Shown piece after piece: positions 26,822-33,135 of a DNA stretch of 33,135 bases; positions within the stretch are counted from its first letter, which is position 1, and each line of letters opens with the position of its first letter. The translations under genes were made by a program, and so were the position numbers. Under the pieces are notes generated by a model that had not been told where the DNA came from, did no database searches, and saw only the letters and a list, made by a program, of their open reading frames with translations. This stretch comes from Gammaproteobacteria bacterium. Lineage in GTDB: Bacteria > Pseudomonadota > Gammaproteobacteria > Eutrophobiales > Eutrophobiaceae. Location: NCBI GenBank assembly GCA_030835405.1, contig JAURPG010000029.1, forward strand, positions 1-33,135, written 5' to 3'.

Positions 26822-27418
26822 ATGCCTTTGAATATTTCATTAATTGTATCCGCCTACATAATAGGTTCCCTGTCTGCGGCCATCATTGTCTGCAAAGTCC
26901 TAGGACTCAGTGATCCCCGGCAAAGCGGTTCAAATAATCCCGGGGCCACCAATGTGTTGCGTCTGCATGGCAAGGTGCCGGGTGTGCTTTCCCTGGCCGG
27001 CGACCTGATCAAAGGAGTTATACCGGTATTAGTGGCTAGATACGCAGGATCACCTGACTGGGTCATCGCCTGCTGTGGCCTGGCCGCCTTTCTTGGGCAC
27101 CTGTTCCCCGTATTTTTTAACTTTAAAGGTGGTAAAGGTGTGGCAACAACCCTGGGAGTCTTACTGGCAACCTCATGGCTACTGGGATTATCGTTTATCG
27201 CTACCTGGGTAGTGGTAGTCAGAATTTCAAGGTTTTCATCACTGGGTGGCATAACTGCGGCATTGCTTACCCCGGTATACGCACTATCGCTGATGAACGA
27301 CATTACCTATACAGCGGGGTTCCTTATCATGGCCCTGTGCCTCGTCAGCCGGCACAGGCAAAATATTCAACGCCTACTGGCAGGGACCGAATCAAAGATA
27401 GGTGAAAAGAAAGAATAG
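26822..27418 (+). CDS. plsY: Glycerol-3-phosphate acyltransferase PlsY
   Basis: Inner-membrane enzyme that transfers acyl from acyl-phosphate to glycerol-3-phosphate, the first step of phospholipid synthesis. It is 198 residues with about five spans. Motif 1 is GSNNPGATNVLRLHGK (near 37-52) and motif 2 KGGKGVATTLGVLL follows NFKG. Its final TAG (27416-27418) coincides with the first bases of a repeat copy, so the repeat may have supplied the present end; the C-terminal tail ESKIGEKKE may not be ancestral. Confidence 0.96.
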   Translation: MPLNISLIVSAYIIGSLSAAIIVCKVLGLSDPRQSGSNNPGATNVLRLHGKVPGVLSLAGDLIKGVIPVLVARYAGSPDWVIACCGLAAFLGHLFPVFFNFKGGKGVATTLGVLLATSWLLGLSFIATWVVVVRISRFSSLGGITAALLTPVYALSLMNDITYTAGFLIMALCLVSRHRQNIQRLLAGTESKIGEKKE

Positions 27419-27680
27419 ACAGGATTAACAGGATGTATGAAAAAGGTTGTTCCTATGCCATTACTAACATCAAGTCATATTGAAAAGTAAAACAATTTTC
27501 TGTAATTCAAAAAATAGACAAGATTAACAAGATGTTATTGTGTCATTTTCCAATCTTGTAAATCATGTCGAAATTTTTAAATCAGTATATTGAGAATCAA
27601 ATTGCAGGATTTCATAACATCATATTTAATATTATTCTCCATTCTTTTAATCCTGAAATATCCTGTAAATCCTGTCCATA
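27415..27680. repeat. Nested inverted repeats between plsY and tsaD
   Basis: Four related 17-base elements lie symmetrically. Outer pair: GACAGGATTAACAGGAT (27418-27434) and ATCCTGTAAATCCTGTC (27660-27676), 16 of 17 matching as reverse complements. Inner pair: GACAAGATTAACAAGAT (27517-27533) and ATCTTGTAAATCATGTC (27553-27569), 15 of 17. The two plus-orientation copies share a longer block starting AATAGACA. An extra half-unit (AATCCTGAAAT) precedes the last copy. The rest is AT-rich with no ORF. It may be an intergenic repeat family or the remnant of a small mobile unit. Confidence 0.75.
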
Positions 27681-27692
27681 TTTTTTTACTTG

Positions 27693-28700
27693 TCACTTGT
27701 AACTAGTCATATCCCACCTTGGATACGCCGCAAACGACAACGGCTCTGACCTGCCTTCCTTAATATGAAGATAACCCGCATAGGCTATCATGGCGCCATT
27801 ATCTGTACAGAATTCCATTCTGGGATAATATACCTTCCCCCCTAGCTTGCCGGTCATGTGTCCCAGGCTTTCTCTCAATTGCAGGTTAGCACTAACGCCA
27901 CCGGCCGCCACCAGGGAACGGATACCGGTTTGCTCCATGGCCCGCCGACACTTGATTGTCAGAGTATCTACAACCGCATCAACAAAACTCCTAGCAATAT
28001 CGGCATGGGTTTGTGGGTCATCATCAGACTGCTGGATGGTCAACATGGTATGGGTTTTCAGTCCACTGAAACTAAAATCCAGTCCAGGTCGATCAGTCAT
28101 GGGTCTTGGAAAATAGAACCGACCTGGATTACCTATCTCGGCCAATTTTGAAATGACGGGACCTCCGGGATAACCTAAGCCAAGTAACTTGGCCGTCTTA
28201 TCAAATGCTTCACCTGCCGCATCATCCAATGATTCACCGAGTAGTTCATATTGTCCTGGTCTTTCTACCTTGATTATCTGGGTATGGCCGCCGGATACCA
28301 GCAAGGCAAGAAATGGATACTGCGGTGGCTCATCCTCCAGCATGGGGGCCAGCAGATGGGCTTCCATATGATGAATAGCCACAGCGGGAACATTCCAGGC
28401 ATAGGCAAGACTTCTACCCACTGCCGCTCCCACCAGTAATGCCCCTACCAATCCCGGTCCTGCCGTATAGGCCACTCCGTCGATATCGCTCTGGTGTATC
28501 CCGGATTCATTAAAGATCTGCTTGAGTAAGGGGACGATACGCCTGATATGATCACGGGATGCCAGCTCAGGAACGACACCTCCATAGGCCTGATGAAGAT
28601 CCACCTGGCTATGGATCACATTGGCAATGATCCCATTATTTGGGTCAAAAACCGCTAAACCGGTCTCGTCACAGGATGTTTCTATACCAAGAATTTTCAT
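27693..28700 (-). CDS. tsaD: tRNA threonylcarbamoyladenosine biosynthesis protein TsaD
   Basis: Catalytic subunit that, with TsaB and TsaE, transfers threonylcarbamoyl to A37 of ANN-decoding tRNAs. It is 335 residues. It starts [19 protein letters not shown]; metal ligands are in AIHHMEAH (His111 and His115), with VSGGHTQII and the C-terminal [12 protein letters not shown] motif carrying the third metal ligand Asp. It is divergent from rpsU, the canonical gammaproteobacterial order. Confidence 0.97.
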   Translation of the reverse strand: MKILGIETSCDETGLAVFDPNNGIIANVIHSQVDLHQAYGGVVPELASRDHIRRIVPLLKQIFNESGIHQSDIDGVAYTAGPGLVGALLVGAAVGRSLAYAWNVPAVAIHHMEAHLLAPMLEDEPPQYPFLALLVSGGHTQIIKVERPGQYELLGESLDDAAGEAFDKTAKLLGLGYPGGPVISKLAEIGNPGRFYFPRPMTDRPGLDFSFSGLKTHTMLTIQQSDDDPQTHADIARSFVDAVVDTLTIKCRRAMEQTGIRSLVAAGGVSANLQLRESLGHMTGKLGGKVYYPRMEFCTDNGAMIAYAGYLHIKEGRSEPLSFAAYPRWDMTSYK

Positions 28701-28737
28701 AAATTACGTTATTTTAAGCTATTTTTCAGAAATCATC

Positions 28738-28765
28738 TTGCAATTAGCAATTTTCCCACTAAAAT
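28738..28765 (+). promoter_or_regulatory. Probable sigma70 promoter of rpsU
   Basis: TTGCAA (28738-28743), a 16-base spacer, then TAAAAT (28760-28765), 45 bases before the rpsU ATG in the gap between divergent tsaD and rpsU. This would drive the macromolecular synthesis operon. Confidence 0.5.
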
Positions 28766-28810
28766 TCTCCCTCTTTGACGCAAAACAGGACTAAAAGGAA
28801 TATTAAGCTA

Positions 28811-29026
28811 ATGCCATCAGTAAGAGTAAGAGAAAATGAACCATTTGATATAGCACTCAGGCGCTTTAAACGCTCCTGTGAGAAAGCCGGTACATTAGCT
28901 GAGGTACACCGTCGGGAGTTTTATGAGAAACCCACCCAAGTAAGAAAACGCAAGGCCGCAGCCGCTGTAAAACGCAGCCAGAAACGCGTGTATAAAGAGA
29001 ACGCCCGCCACAACCGACAGTATTAA
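28811..29026 (+). CDS. rpsU: Small ribosomal subunit protein bS21
   Basis: Small basic protein of the 30S subunit, involved in initiation. It is 71 residues, the exact E. coli length, starting [20 protein letters not shown] and ending in a Lys/Arg-rich helix ([15 protein letters not shown]). The ATG at 28811 was chosen over an upstream in-frame TTG (28775) because it gives the family's N-terminus and has AAGGAA at 28795-28800. First gene of rpsU-yqeY-dnaG-rpoD. Confidence 0.97.
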   Translation: MPSVRVRENEPFDIALRRFKRSCEKAGTLAEVHRREFYEKPTQVRKRKAAAAVKRSQKRVYKENARHNRQY

Positions 29027-29049
29027 TCTCTGACAGGATCATTCTCACT

Positions 29050-29496
29050 ATGAGTGGCCTGAAGCAACAACTCAATGACGATGTAAAAGCTGCTATGCGC
29101 AGCAAGGACAGTGAACGTCTTGTCACGCTGCGAATGATCACGGCCGCTATCAAGCAAAAAGAAGTGGATGAACGCATTGAACTGGATGATCACCAGGTCA
29201 TCGCCATTCTTGATAAAATGGCACGCCAGCATAATGACTCTATAGAACAATACCAGAATGCCGGTCGGAATGATCTGGTGGAAAAGGAACAATCTGAACT
29301 GGCGGTGGTGGAAAGCTACCTTCCTGCGCAATTATCAGAAGAAGAAGTAAAATCCCTGGTGGAGAAGGCAATTAATACCACCGGTGCTTCCAGCATGAAA
29401 GATATGGGAAAAGTCATGGGGGTCCTCAAACCAGAATTACAGGGCCGCACAGATATGGGCAAAGTCAGCGGTATCGTAAAATCACTTTTGACATGA
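29050..29496 (+). CDS. yqeY: YqeY/GatB-tail-like protein
   Basis: A 148-residue protein of the YqeY family, related to the C-terminal tail domain of GatB/GatE amidotransferase subunits that bind tRNA. It begins SGLKQQLNDDVKAAMRSKD, has TLRMITAAIKQKEVDER and IEQYQNAGRNDLVEKEQSEL, and ends with LKPELQGRTDMGKVSGIVKSLL, all typical. Its function is unproven. Its place between rpsU and dnaG is common outside enterobacteria. A 196-base gap without a gene precedes dnaG. Confidence 0.93.
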   Translation: MSGLKQQLNDDVKAAMRSKDSERLVTLRMITAAIKQKEVDERIELDDHQVIAILDKMARQHNDSIEQYQNAGRNDLVEKEQSELAVVESYLPAQLSEEEVKSLVEKAINTTGASSMKDMGKVMGVLKPELQGRTDMGKVSGIVKSLLT

Positions 29497-29692
29497 GCTT
29501 ATAACAAGCCTTTATTTATCAGTCTTATTCTTCGTCCCCGTTTCACAACACATCTTGCAGTAGACAATTAGTACTTGTTTACAGACGAGTGATAACTAAT
29601 ACGGTTATAATATTCCAGCCAGCAGGCTTTGGCTGAATAGAATCAGTTACACGGTGCTGGCAACACAGCAACTGCTATACTCTTAGATTCTT

Positions 29693-31456
29693 ATGCCCGG
29701 AAGAATACCACAGTCCTTCATTGACGATTTACTTGCACGAACTGACATCGTTGATGTTATAGATAATTATGTCTCGCTTAAGAAAGGGGGTAAAAATTAT
29801 CTTGGCCTATGTCCTTTCCATGATGAAAAATCACCTTCGTTCACTGTCAGCCCAGACAAACAGTTTTACCACTGCTTCGGTTGCGGGGTAAATGGTACTG
29901 CAATCGGTTTTCTCATGGAATATAACCGCATGGACTTTCCCGAAGTCGTGGAAGATCTTGCCTCAAAGGCCGGACTTGAGGTACCCCGCGAAGGTGGCAG
30001 TAATGTTGCCAGTGACGGAACCAGTGAATCCTATGAGTTAATGGAGTTAATCGTAAAATATTATCGAGATCAATTAAAAGAACATAGGACTTCACAACAG
30101 GCTGTATCTTATTTGAAAGGCAGAGGGATCAGCGGCGAGATAGCGGCAAAATATGAGATCGGGTATGCACCAGCCGGGTGGGACAACCTGCTAAAGAAGT
30201 TTGGCGGTTCAAGGGACGCACAGGCGCGTCTGGAAAAACTGGGGATGGTAATAACCCGTGAAGGCGGTGGTCAATACGACCGTTTCCGGGACCGGATCAT
30301 ATATCCCATACGTGATTACCGTGGCCGGGTGGTTGGTTTTGGAGGTCGAACCCTGGGTGATGATACGCCTAAATATCTAAATTCACCGGAAACCATAATC
30401 TTTCATAAAGGCCGTGAACTCTATGGTCTGTTCCAGGCCAGACAAAAACTGAAAGAAACCAACCGAGTGTTTGTCGTCGAAGGTTATATGGATGTTATTG
30501 CCCTGGCACAATTTGATATCACCAATGCGGTGGCAACTCTGGGTGTGGCTGCAACAGCAGATCATTTACATCGCATTTATCGGAATGTAAACCAGGTGGT
30601 ATTCTGTTTCGATGGTGATGAAGCAGGGCGTACGGCGGCATGGCGCGCCATGGAAATAGCACTGACCTTCCTTCGAGAAGGTAACCAGGCATTTTTTATT
30701 TTCATGCCCGATGGCAAAGACCCTGATGATTTCGTCCGCGAACATGGCAACGACTTTTTTCAGAACCAGGACAATTTTATCCCTTTATCTGATTACCTTT
30801 TCAGTCACCTGACATCGAAGGTTGATCTAAAAACCCGGGAAGGTCGCTCTCAATTAATTGACCTGGCTACTCCCTTAATTTCCAGAATTCCACAGGGTGG
30901 GTTTAAACAATTGATCACCTCTGATCTCGCAAAGATTGCCAATACGCCAGTGGAAAATATTGATCCCCTAATTCCCAAATCCCGTCCTGCCACCAGACAT
31001 ACCAAACCGGTATTTAATTCCCACGGAACCGGAACCAGGACCCCAGTCACCGCCATCATCGAATTACTACTGACCCGGCCAGAACTGGCTAATCTTATCG
31101 ATGATCCCGCCGAATTAAATGGTATTCCCGATCCGGGCGCAGATTTTCTCCGTCAAATGGTGGAATTATTGCATAATCGACCGGAATTAAACTGCGCCGG
31201 TATTATTGAGAACTGGCGTGGGACCAAATATGAAACCCGTTTACGGCAAATCGCCGCTGACAGTGATGAGCGGATCGCCTCACTTAGCGACCCGGATATG
31301 GAAATGCTCGACGCCCTGGAGAAGCTCAGGAGCCATAAAGAGCGACAAAATAGGCAAAAAATTGCCCAAATTGACCGAATCAGTGACCTTTCAGATGAGG
31401 ACAAAGACAGGCTGAGGCAGGCCGGAAAACACAAATCTCCTACCCATAAAGAGTGA
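29693..31456 (+). CDS. dnaG: DNA primase DnaG
   Basis: Synthesises RNA primers at the fork in contact with DnaB. It is 587 residues. The N-terminal CHC2 zinc finger has Cys40, His43, Cys61 and Cys64 (LCPFHDEKSPSF; YHCFGCG). The central TOPRIM core has RVFVVEGYMDVIAL (catalytic Glu) and VFCFDGDEAGR. The C-terminal third (about 440-587) is the weakly conserved DnaB-binding domain. It has its usual operon place between rpsU/yqeY and rpoD. Confidence 0.97.
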   Translation: MPGRIPQSFIDDLLARTDIVDVIDNYVSLKKGGKNYLGLCPFHDEKSPSFTVSPDKQFYHCFGCGVNGTAIGFLMEYNRMDFPEVVEDLASKAGLEVPREGGSNVASDGTSESYELMELIVKYYRDQLKEHRTSQQAVSYLKGRGISGEIAAKYEIGYAPAGWDNLLKKFGGSRDAQARLEKLGMVITREGGGQYDRFRDRIIYPIRDYRGRVVGFGGRTLGDDTPKYLNSPETIIFHKGRELYGLFQARQKLKETNRVFVVEGYMDVIALAQFDITNAVATLGVAATADHLHRIYRNVNQVVFCFDGDEAGRTAAWRAMEIALTFLREGNQAFFIFMPDGKDPDDFVREHGNDFFQNQDNFIPLSDYLFSHLTSKVDLKTREGRSQLIDLATPLISRIPQGGFKQLITSDLAKIANTPVENIDPLIPKSRPATRHTKPVFNSHGTGTRTPVTAIIELLLTRPELANLIDDPAELNGIPDPGADFLRQMVELLHNRPELNCAGIIENWRGTKYETRLRQIAADSDERIASLSDPDMEMLDALEKLRSHKERQNRQKIAQIDRISDLSDEDKDRLRQAGKHKSPTHKE

Positions 31457-31462
31457 ATCCAT

Positions 31463-31492
31463 CTGGCATAAAAGCATGGTGTATGCTATAAT
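31463..31492 (+). promoter_or_regulatory. Probable internal promoter of rpoD (extended -10)
   Basis: CTGGCA (31463-31468) as a weak -35, an 18-base spacer, and TATAAT (31487-31492) preceded by TGC (31484-31486), an extended -10. It lies in the 93-base gap between dnaG and rpoD and fits separate control of rpoD inside the macromolecular operon. Confidence 0.55.
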
Positions 31493-31549
31493 TGCCGATT
31501 AACTTTCGCCGTTTTTTTTTATTTTAATCAAGGACTTATTAGGAACATT

Positions 31550-33135
31550 ATGTCAAGGTTACCTTCCTCCCTAATTGAATCATCAGATGAAGACATCGAT
31601 CCAAATCTCGTTGTCGACGAGAACGATGAAGAATCACAACTGAAAATCCTAATCGCCAAAGGCAAAGAGCAGGGATTTCTTACCTATCATGAAGTCAATG
31701 AATCGTTACCGGACGGAATTGTTGATCCTGAGCAAATTGAAGAAATTGTAAACATGATTAATGACATGGGCATAGAAGTCCATGAATCCCCACCGGACCT
31801 CGATGTCCTGATGGCTAGCAATGACGAAACTCAGAGCAATGATGCCACCACCCCACTCATTGGTGTTGAAAATGAGTTTGGACGGACTACTGATCCAGTC
31901 CGTATGTATATGCGGGAAATGGGAACGGTTGACCTTCTTACTCGGGAAGGTGAAATCAAGATAGCAAAACGCATCGAAGAAGGTATCAGTGAAATTCTTA
32001 CCGCCTTGTCAACCTATCCAGGCACAGTACAGACATTGATCGATTGTTATGATGCAGTTGGAAGGGAAGAGCTAAAACTGGCAGATATTATTATTGGGTT
32101 TACTGATCAGGAAGAATATCCAGACAGTGGGATCGTGGTTGAAAATACCGCTGCCAAGAACAGCAATGACGATGACGATGACGACGATTCAGATGGTGAT
32201 GATGAACCTGAAGCAACCATCGATCTGGAAGCTGTCAGTGACACCATGGTAGAGATTAAAAAACTCCACGATAAACTTCTAAAATCCATCAAGCGAAACG
32301 GTCGCGACCATAAACGTTCGATTTCGCTCAATCAGGACCTGACAGAAAAATTTTTAGAGCTCAGACTTTCTCCGAAATTTATTGAGAAGCTGACCCATAC
32401 AATTCGCGAACTGATAGATTATATCAGGGGTATCGAGCGTGAAGTCATGCAACTATGCCTAAGAACAGCGAAAATGCCACGCAAAGATTTTATTACCATG
32501 TTTCCAGGTAATGAAATCAACTTAAAATGGTCAAGCAATATAAGCCGAACAAAAAAACCTTATGCAAAATCCATAAAATCCATCCAGCCTGACATTATCA
32601 AGGCACAGGAAAAACTGTCTGTCTTGTTTGAAGGCAGCCTGCTAACACTGGATGAAGTCAAAGACATAAACCGAAAAATCTCAATTGGTGAGGCCAAAGC
32701 AAGACGGGCGAAAAAAGAAATGGTTGAAGCCAACCTGCGACTGGTGATCTCCATTGCTAAAAAGTACACTAACCGCGGCTTATTATTTCTCGACCTTATC
32801 CAGGAAGGCAATATCGGCCTGATGAAGGCAGTAGACAAATTTGAATACCGAAGGGGTTACAAATTTTCCACCTATGCAACCTGGTGGATACGACAGGCCA
32901 TTACGAGGTCAATTGCCGACCAGGCCAGGACCATCCGTATTCCCGTGCATATGATAGAGACGATAAACAAGCTAAATCGTATCTCACGGCAGATCCTTCA
33001 GGAAAAGGGCAGAGAACCCACCCCGGAAGAACTGGCAGACAAAATGGAATTGCCGGAAGACAAGATCAGAAAAGTCCTGAAAATTGCCAAGGAACCCATC
33101 TCCATGGAGACCCCCATAGGAGATGATGATGATTC
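31550..33135 (+). CDS. rpoD: RNA polymerase primary sigma factor RpoD (sigma70), C-terminal part missing
   Basis: Main housekeeping sigma factor. About 528 residues are visible before the window ends; the family is about 600-615, so regions 3.2-4 are cut off. Region 1.1 starts [20 protein letters not shown]. Region 1.2 has [20 protein letters not shown]. The non-conserved insert carries a run of seven Asp (32167-32187). Region 2 shows [19 protein letters not shown] and [20 protein letters not shown], and region 3 [17 protein letters not shown]. The ATG at 31550 follows AGGA at normal spacing. Confidence 0.97.
   Translation, partial: MSRLPSSLIESSDEDIDPNLVVDENDEESQLKILIAKGKEQGFLTYHEVNESLPDGIVDPEQIEEIVNMINDMGIEVHESPPDLDVLMASNDETQSNDATTPLIGVENEFGRTTDPVRMYMREMGTVDLLTREGEIKIAKRIEEGISEILTALSTYPGTVQTLIDCYDAVGREELKLADIIIGFTDQEEYPDSGIVVENTAAKNSNDDDDDDDSDGDDEPEATIDLEAVSDTMVEIKKLHDKLLKSIKRNGRDHKRSISLNQDLTEKFLELRLSPKFIEKLTHTIRELIDYIRGIEREVMQLCLRTAKMPRKDFITMFPGNEINLKWSSNISRTKKPYAKSIKSIQPDIIKAQEKLSVLFEGSLLTLDEVKDINRKISIGEAKARRAKKEMVEANLRLVISIAKKYTNRGLLFLDLIQEGNIGLMKAVDKFEYRRGYKFSTYATWWIRQAITRSIADQARTIRIPVHMIETINKLNRISRQILQEKGREPTPEELADKMELPEDKIRKVLKIAKEPISMETPIGDDDD

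Noticed and set aside
26854-27303. Open frame of 149 codons on the minus strand
   Set aside because: It is fully antisense to plsY, whose motifs are clear; it has no recognisable domain and is a codon-bias shadow.
29606-29611. TATAAT box before dnaG
   Set aside because: No acceptable -35 box lies 16-18 bases upstream, so I do not call a promoter.
32160-32210. Asp-rich repeat-like run in rpoD (alternating GAT/GAC)
   Set aside because: Acidic runs are normal in the non-conserved insert of primary sigma factors; not a separate repeat element.

Overview
The window looks like chromosomal core DNA of a gammaproteobacterium with moderate GC content (mid-40s percent by eye). The reasons are the gene orders: lptM next to lysA, trxA followed by rho, tesA divergent from ybbA-ybbP, folB-folK with divergent plsY, and tsaD divergent from rpsU-yqeY-dnaG-rpoD (the macromolecular synthesis operon). 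A single-chain ATP sulfurylase (Sat) without CysDN or CysC nearby would suit a sulfur-oxidizing lineage, but that is inference; no sulfur-oxidation genes are present here. I see no rRNA, tRNA, CRISPR array, integrase, transposase or prophage gene.

Layout. 1-728 (minus): 5' part of lysA, preceded by the tiny lipoprotein gene lptM. 949-2716 (plus): trxA and rho. 2710-4032 (minus): two unrecognised proteins of about 216 residues in tandem. 4145-7476 (minus): sat, then groES-groEL with a sigma70-type promoter and a perfect CIRCE operator, ended by a strong hairpin terminator. 7661-7870 (plus): a small cysteine-containing reading frame broken by one in-frame TAG. 7871-9057 (minus): tesA and a Nudix hydrolase, divergent from the ybbA-ybbP ABC exporter (9056-12225, plus), whose start codon overlaps that of tesA. 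A small unknown ORF and hemH follow. 13653-14051 (minus): a bacterial CULT-domain (cereblon-like) protein. 14210-19867 (plus): slt, an NDUFA9-like epimerase, cca and an NTP/NDP-exchange-type transporter. 19982-21907 (plus): an OafA-type membrane acyltransferase with an SGNH domain. 21872-24611 (minus): midA, a lipoprotein and uppP. 24685-26721: a pteridine-reductase-like SDR facing a lipoprotein, folK and folB. 26822-27418 (plus): plsY, followed by a nest of inverted repeats. 27693-28700 (minus): tsaD. 28811-33135 (plus): rpsU, yqeY, dnaG and a truncated rpoD.

How the genes relate. Cell-envelope functions dominate: LptM, YbbAP/TesA, Slt, UppP, OafA, PlsY and three lipoproteins. A pterin/folate group (FolB, FolK, FolM-like) is also present, as are transcription/replication core genes (Rho, RpoD, DnaG) and proteostasis genes (GroESL, Trx). 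The parts most worth a second look are the cereblon-like CULT protein, the amber-interrupted small ORF, the nested inverted repeats behind plsY, the CIRCE-controlled groESL, and the paired unknown genes at 2710-4032.
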